Shown here: positions 9,028 to 17,766 of the stretch, one piece after another
Layout of the letters: the number at the start of each line of letters is the position of its first letter
Numbering within the stretch: the first letter of the stretch is position 1
From: Giardia muris
Lineage: Eukaryota > Fornicata > Diplomonadida > Hexamitidae
Assembly (NCBI GenBank): GCA_006247105.1
Contig: CM016925.1
Location: 1,426,001-1,490,000 of the forward strand
Direction of reading: 5' to 3'
DNA: 64,000 nt
Made by a program: the position numbers and the translations under genes
The notes under the pieces: generated by a model
Seen by the model: only the letters and a program-made list of their open reading frames with translations
The model's database searches: none
What the model was told of the DNA's origin: nothing

Positions 9028-10008
9028 TTACACAATCTCATTACGTTCTCCAGTGAAATGGAAGCTCTTCCAGTCCAAGGGCGGGGCGATGCCGAAACGT
9101 GGGAAGATGTCCCCTAGCCTTTGGAGATCTCGCTTGCGGAAGAGTGTCCAGAACAAGTACCTTTCGTTGCGGTTCCGAGATTGTACAGAGTCGATATTAT
9201 CGCAAAGCCCTAAATCTGGTTCCCGTGCCTCAACCACCCACCCGTTCTCCTCCATTAGTTCCATGAAGCGCCTCGGCCCAGGCCCTCGATAGATAGACAG
9301 AATCTCAAAGAAGACTCCACCTTCTTCGAGAAATATGTCAATTACCTCTGCCAGCTCCTCGACACCAGAAAGCTGATATGTCAACTCACTCCCAATGATC
9401 ATAGGGAAGCGTCCTAACGCTACACCACCCGGAACGCGACGACGGAAGCCATTAAGAGGTAACTTCCTATTCGTATCGGACTCGAAGCTTTCTACTGGCT
9501 TCTCGGATAGCATTGGATGAAACCAATCAAGATAAGCCACCTTAGCAGCCCGACTAATGGCCTGGCCCTGCGTTCTGAAACGAGCTTGTGCATCTCTATC
9601 CTCCGGAAATATATCATCTAGATGTTCATTGGTTAGATCGGCCGCATTGAGCCAGATGTTATATTCCAAGTTCTCGAGTATCGATTCAGAATAGTCGGTG
9701 AGTACCACTTCATCAGAGAAGCGAGATGCAATGAGACCCGTTAACCCAACACCACTTCCGAGTTCCAACACCCGTTTTCCTTGTAGGACTTCCGGGTGCG
9801 TGATCAGGTAACGAGACATGATGATTGCTGCGTCCCATACGCCGCATCCAACCCAACCAGCGATAACGGGTAACTCTCTGACGAAAATCGTGTCCTTAGA
9901 GCCCCCTTCTTCCGGGGGATGTGGCTCAAACGTCAACGTGCGCCGCGTGAAACGCTGTGAGCCTCTGATGTACATAAGGAGACTGGCTATGCTTGTCTCC
10001 TCCAACAT
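9028..10008 (-). CDS. Family-16 protein methyltransferase (EEF2KMT-like)
   Basis: 326 residues from the ATG at 10008; the nine codons upstream in frame begin with TTG and are rejected. GCGVWDAAIIMSRYL precedes the SAM motif RVLELGSGVGLTGL and the acidic strand VVLTDYSES, then NIWLNA. This order is typical of the EEF2KMT/METTL protein methyltransferases. IIGSELTYQ fits the post-I region, and a long C-terminal extension follows. The substrate is likely a translation factor by family resemblance, but this is inference. The start codon is only four bases (TAAA) from the divergent RIO2 start. Confidence 0.75.
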   Translation of the reverse strand: MLEETSIASLLMYIRGSQRFTRRTLTFEPHPPEEGGSKDTIFVRELPVIAGWVGCGVWDAAIIMSRYLITHPEVLQGKRVLELGSGVGLTGLIASRFSDEVVLTDYSESILENLEYNIWLNAADLTNEHLDDIFPEDRDAQARFRTQGQAISRAAKVAYLDWFHPMLSEKPVESFESDTNRKLPLNGFRRRVPGGVALGRFPMIIGSELTYQLSGVEELAEVIDIFLEEGGVFFEILSIYRGPGPRRFMELMEENGWVVEAREPDLGLCDNIDSVQSRNRNERYLFWTLFRKRDLQRLGDIFPRFGIAPPLDWKSFHFTGERNEIV

Positions 10009-10012
10009 TAAA
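10009..10012. promoter_or_regulatory. Four-base gap between divergent methyltransferase and RIO2 starts
   Basis: The sequence reads CAT-TAAA-ATG, so the two start codons are separated only by TAAA. Any core promoter must overlap both coding starts. The A/T core resembles the other divergent gaps in this window. Confidence 0.6.
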
Positions 10013-11146
10013 ATGCCTGTGCTTGACGTGAGCAATCTTGGAACTCTCCAACCCGAGGAGCTCCGTGCCCTAGTCAGCGTCGAGATGGGTATGAAGAATC
10101 ATGATCACGTGACCTTACAGCTCATTGCCTCGATCTCTGGGATCAAGCATGGGTCAATCGCCCACACGGTTAACGAGCTCCTTCGACTCAAGCTACTATC
10201 CCATATCGGCGCCCCAATCAGTGGTTATGCACTGACTCACATGGGGTACGATTATCTCGCCCTCAATTCATTACGCAAACGTGGAGTTATCTCTGCTTTA
10301 GGATCCCGCATTGGCGTTGGTAAGGAGGCGGACGTCTATATGGCCCAGGGACCCGAGGGTGAGTCCGTGATTATCAAATTGCATAAGCTCGGGCGTGTCA
10401 GCTTTCGTACAGCACGGACAAAGCGTGATTACCTGGGTACTCGGAAGCATGCCTCGTGGATGTATCTTTCGCGGCTAGCAGCACTGCGAGAGTTCGGCTT
10501 CATGGCTGCGCTCTATGACCGTGGACTTCCAGTCCCAAAACCCCTCTCCCTAAATCGTCATTGCGTATGCATGTCGTTCATCGAGGGGGCCCCAATGCAT
10601 TCCTTGCGAGAAGTCACCCCAGAAGATGCCACAGCTATCGCCCAAGATCTTCATGCCCAGATGGTCCGAATGCTTGAATTAGGCGTTGTCCATGGAGACT
10701 GCAACGAGTACAACTCAATTGTCGGCATGGATGGCCGCGTCGCGATAATCGACTTTCCACAAATGATCCAGGCAACAGACCCAGAAGCCTCAATGCAATT
10801 TGATCGAGACGTCGATAGCTTCGAGACCTTCTTTCGAAGACGGTTCGGGATAGATCTCCATTTGCCAAGGTTCTCCGAGATAACAGTCCAAAAGACAGAG
10901 GAACAGGTTCTTGCAACCGAGAAATTTGCACGTGAGATGGCTATTGCCCATGCTCAGGACCTTTCCGATAATGATTCCGATGATTCCAATGCTTCTGATG
11001 TCGAGCCCGCAAGAACTCAGATAGCACGCCAACGAAACATAGCGCAAGAGCTTCGTCGTGAGAGAAAACATGCGGCAGATCAAGAGGCTCAACGACGGCG
11101 CTTCCATAAAGGAGAGCAGAAACGTGCTGCCTATCGAATGGAATGA
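10013..11146 (+). CDS. RIO2: RIO2 atypical protein kinase
   Basis: 377 residues from the ATG at 10013. Residues 1-90 are the winged-helix domain specific to RIO2. The kinase domain has the RIO loop GVGKEADVY, lysine in VIIKLHKLGR, the catalytic loop HGDCNEYN and metal loop IDFPQM. These are the standard RIO2 motifs, with Cys in place of the usual Leu/Phe in HGDxNEFN. RIO2 acts in late cytoplasmic maturation of the 40S subunit. The C-terminal tail is Asp/Ser-rich, then strongly basic (Arg/Lys/Gln). A tRNA-Ile gene begins 12 bp after the stop on the opposite strand. Confidence 0.93.
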   Translation: MPVLDVSNLGTLQPEELRALVSVEMGMKNHDHVTLQLIASISGIKHGSIAHTVNELLRLKLLSHIGAPISGYALTHMGYDYLALNSLRKRGVISALGSRIGVGKEADVYMAQGPEGESVIIKLHKLGRVSFRTARTKRDYLGTRKHASWMYLSRLAALREFGFMAALYDRGLPVPKPLSLNRHCVCMSFIEGAPMHSLREVTPEDATAIAQDLHAQMVRMLELGVVHGDCNEYNSIVGMDGRVAIIDFPQMIQATDPEASMQFDRDVDSFETFFRRRFGIDLHLPRFSEITVQKTEEQVLATEKFAREMAIAHAQDLSDNDSDDSNASDVEPARTQIARQRNIAQELRRERKHAADQEAQRRRFHKGEQKRAAYRME

Positions 11147-11158
11147 AAGAACGAAAGT

Positions 11159-11230
11159 GGTCGATGTGGGGCTCGAACCCACGACCTCCAGCTTATCAGA
11201 CTGGCGCTCTACCGACTGAGCTAATCGACC
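11159..11230 (-). tRNA. tRNA-Ile (anticodon GAU)
   Basis: A 72-nt cloverleaf on the minus strand. The acceptor arm GGTCGAT/ATCGACC pairs fully. The D arm is GCTC/GAGC and the anticodon stem CCAGT/GCTGG, with loop CTGATAA giving GAU at 34-36. The T arm is GTGGG/CCCAC with loop TTCGAGC. The discriminator is A and no CCA is encoded. Boxes A and B are present and there is no intron. Eukaryotic nuclear tRNA-Ile usually has AAU, so GAU is noteworthy. The truncated left-arm kinase frame runs into this gene and stops at the TGA formed in its anticodon loop. Confidence 0.9.
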
Positions 11231-14200
11231 CGCGCCGGGGTCGCACGGGTCCGGCGGGGTTTCTCGTCCCTCGACCTTCCTTCGCGACGGGCCCGAGAGG
11301 CTCTCTGCTCCTATTCCTAGTGGCTGGGGGCTCTTCCACAGCAATAGCGATCACATTGGAGAAGGGGAGCCTCCCAGTGCACAACTCATATCCCAGTACT
11401 CCCAGGGCCCAGATATCGACGGACTTGTCGTAGCCCTCCTCCCGGTGAATCTCGGGGACCATGTACAAGGGAGTCCCAGCAGTCGTCTTCGTCCTAGACG
11501 AGTCCCCGAGCATTCTTGCAAGTCCGAAGTCTCCTAGGACACACCGACCGTCAGAAGAGAGGAGGATGTTCGCAGGCTTCAGGTCTCTATGAACATACCT
11601 CTTCTCGTGGAGGTAGGCAAGACCGCTCGCCATCTCCCGAAGGCATCTCCACACCTCCTCGTCCCTGAAGGGCTCTCCCCTCTCCCCGCGCCCCCGGACC
11701 TCGTCGAGGAGCGTCCCGGAGCACCAGTCCATCACGAGGTAGGCGGTCCCGTTGTCCGGGTCGTCGTGCACCCGGTGGTAGCGGAGGACGTGGGGATGCT
11801 CGAGGGAGGGAATGGTCCCCATCTCCCTTCGGAGGGAGTCGACGATCGTCCTCTCCATCTCCTCGTACTCGACGACCTTCAGGGCGCAGTTCCCGTGATC
11901 CTCGGACCAGGCGGAGAAGACGGTCCCGAAGGCCCCCCTTCCGAGCCTCCCCGTAAGCTGGAAGGACGAGAGCTCCTCGGGAAGGTCGGGGAGCTGGACC
12001 TTCTTTCTGAGGAGGGGCGTGATCTTCTTCTTCCCATCGGGAAGGCCGTTGGCGACGTCCTCTGCCGTCCTGCCCTCCCCGTCCTTCAGGTCCCTCTCCA
12101 GAAGGAGGAGGCCGACGCACTCCTCGTGTCCTTCCCCCACTGCATGCATCAGGGCCGTCCATCCCCTCCCGTCCTGGAGGCGGGCCTCGAGGGGCCGGAG
12201 GAGGCGGACGACCTCGGTCTGGCCTCGGGAGGCGGCGTGCATCAGGGCCGTCATGCCTGAGGAGTCCTTCTGTCCTGCCTGGTCGAGATGCCTTCGGAGT
12301 GTACTGAAGTCTCCCTGGATGGCGGATGAGATGAGAGAGCTGTCCTCCCGTGCAGAGGGAAGCCTGCCCCCGACAGCAGCGAGGTTCTGGAGGAGGATCC
12401 TCTTCTCCTCCTCCACCTCCTCGAGGCGTCTCCGAAGGTCTTTCATGTTATGGCCCTCGGTCCTCAGTTGGGCGTTCTCCTTCTCGAGGACGAGGATCTG
12501 GGCCTTCTGGTCTGCGAGTGCTCTCTTGAGGTCCTCAGTGGTCTTGGAGAGCTGCTCCTGAAGGGTCGCCTTCTCTGTGGTGAGGGCGTTGATGAGGGCT
12601 CGGTTCTGGTCAGAGGCCTTCTGGAGGTCCTCGTTCATCTTCGCATGCCTCTTGGACTCATCGATGGCATTGTCGAGCTGCTGTTTGAGGGAGGAGACTT
12701 CTGCAGTTAGCTGATCGATCTGAGCCTTGTCCTGTCGTTCCCTGTCCTCAAACTGTTTGTGGAGGACATCGTTCTCTTCGTTGGCCTTCTGGAGCTGCTG
12801 TCTGAGAGAGGAGTTTTCCTGATTCAGTTGGGATAACTCCTTCTTTGTTTCCTCTAGGGTATTCTTGGAAGAAGAGAGGTCTTTCTTGAGGAAATCGTTC
12901 TCGGCAGCAAGCTCGTTGATACGTTCCTGGAACCTAAGCATTTCAGTAGGGTTCGGTGGAGGAGGAAGTCGTTCCGTGCCCTCGTTCTTGAGGAGCTTGC
13001 GGACTCGAGTGAAGTCACCTTCCTTTGAACTGTTGTGCGCGTACCACTTGGCAGTGTGGCCTTTGGAATCCTTCAGTCCCTGTTCGTAGGGGAGAAGGAG
13101 TTGAACGATATCGGGGCAGTTCCGGTGGGCTGCCATCATGAGAGCCGTCGTCCTGGGAAGAAAGATAAATGTGTTGCCATTCATGACGATCTTATTATTC
13201 TTTGTCGACCGCCTTCCTACTTCAGAAAGGAGGAGCCGAACGCAGTCTGCTTTGCCATAAAGGGCGGCCCACATCAGTGCGGTCCAGTCATCTTTATCTT
13301 GCATTCCAAGCTCCTTCACAAGTAGAGGAATGCAGTTGAAGTGACCCCCTCTCGCGGCCAGTATCAGGGCTGACTCTCCATTGCTATCTTTCAGTCTTTG
13401 CTCGTAAGGAAGAAGGAGTTCAACGATCTCGGGGTGATTATGGTGAACTGCAAGCATGAGAGCAGTCATTCCGGGGGGAGATTCAAACCATTCATCCGTC
13501 GTCTGCTTTCCCGTCTCAGAAAGGAGGAGTCGAACGCAGTCTATCTTTCTATGATAGACAGCCAACATCAAAGCTGTCCACCCATCGTTGTTCTGAATCC
13601 CAGCCTCTTCTTCGAGGAGAGGAATGCAGTCGGCGTGACCCTGTCTTACAGCCAGCATCAGAGCAGTCTCACCTTCATTGTTCTGCATTCTCAGCTCCCC
13701 CTTGAGTAAGGGGATGCAGTCGACATATCCCTTCTCTGCTGCCAGCATCAGGGCTGTCATTCCATTTAGATCCTGATAACCCGCATGGCTCACGTACTTC
13801 CTAACTCCCTCGATATCTCCGACCGTTGCAAATGTTCGGAGGAATACCGATTCTTTTGGCGGGGGAGGGAGTCGTTCTGTACTTTCGTTCTCGAGAAGTT
13901 TTCGGACTTCAATAAAGTCTCCTCTCCATGAACTGTTCTTTGCATACCACTTGGCTGTGTGTCCTTCGGAATCCTTAAGTCCCTGTTCGTAGGGGAGAAG
14001 GAGTTCAACTATCTCGGGATGGTTCCGATGAGCTGCCATCATAAGAGTGGTAGTTCCGGGAGGGAAGTTATTCCACTTCTTCTTCGACTTCGTTCCCACC
14101 TCAGACAGGAGAAGCTTGACGCAGTCTATATTACCATAGTAGGTAGCCTACATCAATGCAGTCCATCCACAGGTAGTTTGCATCCCAATCTCCTTTTCGA

Positions 14201-14441
14201 GGAGAGGAATGCAATTGGAGCGACCCAACATTGCGGCCTTCATCACCGCGGTTAACCCGTCTTTGTTTTGCATTCCAAGCTCTCCCTCAAGGAGGAGTAT
14301 GCATTTGATGTGGTCTTCTCTTACTGCCCACATTAGAGCCGTTCTGCCATTCCAACCCCTCTTCCCAACCTCATGGAGATTCCTTTTTATGCCTTCGAGG
14401 TCCCCCCTCTCGGCTGCCTCCATCAACTCAGTGGGGAACAT
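11196..14441 (-). pseudogene. Ankyrin-coiled coil-ankyrin-NEK kinase, left-arm copy (in-frame TAG and truncated 3' end)
   Basis: The frame begins at the ATG at 14441 (MFPTELMEAAERGDLEG) and is interrupted by TAG at 14148-14150. The ankyrin pattern ALM-stop-ATYYGNIDCVKLLLSE continues straight across it, where sister repeats have Trp, so a TGG to TAG change is likely. After ankyrins come a Gln/Glu/Lys-rich coiled coil, two more ankyrins and a kinase domain with GRGAFG, ALKVV, VHRDLKPAN and GDFGLAR. Homology to the right copy stops at 11321, removing the last kinase helices. The frame then reads about 42 unrelated residues and ends inside the tRNA-Ile gene. The right copy is complete at this end. 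Confidence 0.8.
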
Positions 14442-15245
14442 TTTTGAGCATCAAGCATCGACCTCCCCATCTCTCCCAGCCCCGGACCCCGACTCCAATG
14501 GGAGTACAGAAGGCCTGGCCCAGTCATCACCTCCAGGCCCCCGAGGAGGCCCTCCTCTCGAGCAGCAGCCTCCGGAACGTCCCGGAGGACAGCCATCTCT
14601 CCCCCTTGACCTGTGGGGCAGGATGCCGGAGGGCCGACTGGATGGTCCTCGACCACGAAGGAATGGGATCTGAGGGAGGCCTCCCGGCTCAGGGAACTGG
14701 ACTCATCCTCCTTCCCAGTGCACTCTCTAGATCTCTGGCTGGAGTCCGGGGTGAGGGGCTGGACGGAACGGTCGGAGTGGTGTTCCTTCGTTCCCACACA
14801 GACTGCAAGGAGCATGCCCTGACGAAAGGTCTGCTCCTCGGTCGAGTGTGCAAGACGCAACGGTCAAGAAGGGGCTGTGGGGGCGCCCTCTTGTGCTGTG
14901 TCGAGTTCAGAGAGTTGGAAGGGCGGAGTCATGTCTTGGCCTCGTCCAGGCCTGCATGCTCATCGTCGTTCATCAGTCGGGAAACGGTGGATTCCCTGCC
15001 CCATACCTTGTTGAACCTCGATTCCTAGACTCTTCTTGAGCATACCTCTTCGTTCTAATCACCGTGGTACTGGGGAAAGACCGACCTCAGCACGTACTGG
15101 CACGTTCTCGACACCACTCCTATCCTCCACACGTCCTCAGCTCTCTACAGAGGCATCAGCAGGGATATTGGTACGGCTCAGATCTTCATGGCCTCGTTCA
15201 CTACTAGTAGAAGGGATTCCAGAGAGCCGGATTATGCGCACTACC
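14442..15245. other. Noncoding stretch between ankyrin-NEK start and aldo-keto reductase end (left arm)
   Basis: About 800 bp with no ATG-started frame resembling a known family. It contains the 66-bp element described at 14473-14538, just upstream of the ankyrin-NEK start. Frames of 145-194 codons cross it but have no suitable ATG or domain. The right-arm counterpart is 30227-31030. Confidence 0.6.
14473..14538 (-). repeat. 66-bp dispersed element, copy B (left arm)
   Basis: Mirror copy of 30934-30999. It lies about 30 bp upstream of the ankyrin-NEK ATG. It shares the core GGGCCAGGCCTTCT and CCCATT..GTCGGG with copy A at 20916-20981. Confidence 0.6.
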
Positions 15246-16130
15246 TCACTTCTGGTTGTCCACGTCCGGAACGAACGCCGCATACTGCTTCAGTAGATCA
15301 GGGGTGCTGGTGTGGTATCGGGCTCCTTTGTCCAGTCTCGAGATCCTTTCCAGCTCCTCGTCGGTGAGGGAGAAGTCGAAGATGTCGAGGTTGTCCTTGA
15401 TGTGGGCAGGAGTCTTGGAGCCCGGAATGACGACGTAGCCATTCTGCACGTGCCAACGAAGGATGATCTGGGCGTTGCTCTTCCCGTACTTCTTCCCAAG
15501 CTCGGTGAAGATGGGCTCTTGAAGAAGAGCCTTATCTCCGTGGCCCAGAGGATACCAGCCCTGGATCACTATGCCCTCGGCCTCCAGAACCTTCCTCAGT
15601 CCCTTCTCTTGGAGGTAGGGGTGGACCTCGGTCTGGAGAATGGAGGGCTTGACCTCGCAAACAGCCAAGATCTCGCGGACTTGCTCCTCGTTGAAGTTGG
15701 AAAGGCCGATGGCACGCACCTTCCCCTCTTTGTACGCCTTCTCCATGAGCTTGTAGCCCGCGATGTAGTTCCCGGCAGGCTGGTGGATGAGGAGGAGGTC
15801 GATGTAATCAGTTCCCAGGCGTTCCAGAGTCTTCTCCACCGCGTCTGGCTGCTCATAGAAGGCGGGCCACAGCTTGGTCTCCAGGAAGATCTCCTTCCGA
15901 GGGAGCCCGGTCGCCTTGATGCCTCGTCCAACCGCCTTCTCGTTCACGTAGGCGTTGGCCGTGTCGATGAGCCTGTAGCCGCACTTGAGAGCACTGATAA
16001 CCGATGCCTCGGCCTCATCGGGGGTGAGAAGGAAGGTACCGAGGCCTGCCATGGGCATTTCCACCCCGTTGTTCAGCTTCACCTGCATTTTCCCTAGCAT
16101 GTGAAGCGAGCCTGTTCCAAGCGGTTGCAT
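15246..16130 (-). CDS. Aldo-keto reductase, 2,5-diketo-gluconate-reductase-like (left arm)
   Basis: 294 residues from the first ATG. The family normally begins near MQVKLNNGVEMP, so the ATG at 16088 (280 residues) is the more likely start. It is an (alpha/beta)8 NAD(P)H-dependent carbonyl reductase. The catalytic tetrad is visible: Asp and Tyr in IDTANAY, Lys in ETKLW, His in LLLIHQP. The cofactor regions IGLSNF, QTEVHPYLQ and IPGSKTP.HIKDN are also present. It resembles bacterial AKR5-type enzymes more than typical eukaryotic ones, which suggests lateral transfer; a tree is needed. The gene is divergent from the arginase-family gene (gap of 70 bp from the first ATG) and identical to the right-arm copy at 29342-30226. 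Confidence 0.9.
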   Translation of the reverse strand: MQPLGTGSLHMLGKMQVKLNNGVEMPMAGLGTFLLTPDEAEASVISALKCGYRLIDTANAYVNEKAVGRGIKATGLPRKEIFLETKLWPAFYEQPDAVEKTLERLGTDYIDLLLIHQPAGNYIAGYKLMEKAYKEGKVRAIGLSNFNEEQVREILAVCEVKPSILQTEVHPYLQEKGLRKVLEAEGIVIQGWYPLGHGDKALLQEPIFTELGKKYGKSNAQIILRWHVQNGYVVIPGSKTPAHIKDNLDIFDFSLTDEELERISRLDKGARYHTSTPDLLKQYAAFVPDVDNQK

Positions 16131-16200
16131 CCACCTGCCCTTTGGAGGCCGGCCTCTCTCAGGGCACGGGTCGGACGTTCCTCATGACCGCTCCTTTAAA

Positions 16201-17124
16201 ATGACGGAGGCCCTTCGTCTCATCTTCCCCCAGTGGCAAGGAGCCGATTCTGCTGGCATATCTCACTACCTTACAGACCTACATCCAACAGAGGCAGCGC
16301 AAGGATACCATCTCGGTTCGCAACTGCTCTCCTGACTCGCCTCGAGGACAGACGCCCCCACAGAGACCGTCCCTGTCTCTCTTGATCTGGAGGATACAAA
16401 GACGGAGAACGGGATCTTTGCTTACCAGGCCATCAAACGGCAGCTTCGAGGAGCACTTGACATCATATCCAGATGCGCACCCAAGAAGATCACAACGCTA
16501 GGAGGTGAGTGTTCTGTCAGTGTCGCCCCCTTCAGTTATCTCATTTCCCAGTATCCAGGAGACGTGGCTCTGGTCTGGCTGGATGCTCATCCCGACCTGA
16601 CCCTTCCTCACGAGGACTACACCGGATTCCATGCTATGGCACTGGCTGCCTTACTCGGGAAAGGAGATCCAGGGCTTGTGGACCTACTACCGGGCAAGAT
16701 CGATCCCAGCTGTGCCCTACTCGTTGGGATGCATAGTGCTGCTAGCCAGGAAGATATCAAGAGGCCTGAGAGGTTTGGAGTGCAGGTGGTCTCCGCAGCT
16801 GATGCGAACAACAACACCCAGAAGGTCCTAGAATGGGTTCGTAGAACAGAGAAGAGAAAGGTGCTGGTCCATCTGGATCTCGACTGTCTCGACCCCAACG
16901 ACCTCCGCATGGCTGTGACGAGTGATCCCAATGGTCTGCGCCTCGAGACGGTCTCGAACCTGATCCGTGAGATCGCTGCAGAGTTCGAGCTGGTCGGACT
17001 GACCGTTGCAGAGCCGGTTCCCCGAGAAGTGTGCAAGCTAAGAAGGCTGCTAGGGGGGGCTCCCGCTTATGTGATTGAGTGTTCGGTTGATGGGCCGGGC
17101 TATCTTGGAACACAACTCAAATGA
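16201..17124 (+). pseudogene. Arginase/ureohydrolase-family gene with in-frame TGA (left arm)
   Basis: Starting at the ATG at 16201, preceded by the initiator-like CTTTAAA, the frame codes 44 residues, then TGA at 16333-16335, then continues open for 262 more codons. Downstream are the ureohydrolase metal motifs: LGGECSVS (the usual GGDHS with His replaced by Cys), WLDAHPD, and HLDLDCLDP. The family context continues before the TGA (PQWQGADSAG). Total length would be about 307 residues, normal for arginase or agmatinase. The gene is therefore whole apart from one stop, which is shared with the right copy. A product from a later start would lack the first quarter. The reaction would be hydrolysis of a guanidino compound, if active. 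Confidence 0.75.
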
Positions 17125-17766
17125 AGTGGCGGAACGCTTCCTCATCAACACGGGTACTGTCCTGGCTAGAGTGTGGGGCCACATGTCTCCCTCATGGATC
17201 ACGTTGATGGCCTGTCAGTACGGAAAGGAGCAGGTTGGAAGAGACCATGGTGCCTCAGGTGCGTTCCAATGGTCCAGCCTAGATATGCGTCAGAGTGTAC
17301 AGGTGGGGATGCGGAGACGCCTGCATGGTATGGGACGCCTTATGGTCCACTGCAAGGTCGGTGACCGCACCTCATAAGTCAGGGGTCTCAAGTATTGCAA
17401 CAAGTGCAAGGACAGGTTTACCCCAGTCAGGAGAGCCTACATCTCTGCTTATGGCCATTGATACGTGCAGAATAGTGAGCCTAAGTGCGTGACCCGTTGA
17501 CCAGTGCCACTTCATCCAGAACAGTGGATGGCAATAATTCTATTGAGTACCTAGGCCATCTAGCACCCTAGTGATCTTGCTATCTCCTTTCACGTACTGA
17601 AGACAACGTGCACGCGGCCGTCCATATACTTCTATCTAAGTAAGGTGGAGTTGTCCACGTGGTTCCCGAAGAACAGCCAGCCGTAGTCTTTTAGCATGCG
17701 AGACTTGCAGACAACAATCGGATGCTAGGAACTTGCACTGTCTCATAATAAAGAGAAAATATAATA
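17125..17766. other. Noncoding stretch upstream of the Sey1-like GTPase (left arm)
   Basis: About 640 bp without a convincing gene. A short Cys-containing frame near 17360-17450 (YCNKCKDRF) has stops on both sides and may be a relic. The last 20 bp before the ATG, AATAAAGAGAAAATATAATA, are strikingly AT-rich and likely the promoter/initiator. Mirror copy: 27706-28347. Confidence 0.55.

Noticed and set aside
14423..14860. 145-codon minus-strand frame upstream of the ankyrin-NEK gene
   Set aside because: Low-complexity translation with no domain. It overlaps the leader and the start of the ankyrin-NEK gene in another frame.
15312..16097. 261-codon frame antisense to the aldo-keto reductase
   Set aside because: A shadow of the GC-rich reductase gene; it mirrors its codon pattern and has no family.
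16320..16350. Selenocysteine reading of the TGA in the arginase-like gene
   Set aside because: No family member is known to me with selenocysteine there, and no SECIS-like element was recognised.
17360..17450. Cys-containing fragment (YCNKCKDRF) as a surface-protein gene
   Set aside because: Stops on both sides and too few CxxC motifs.
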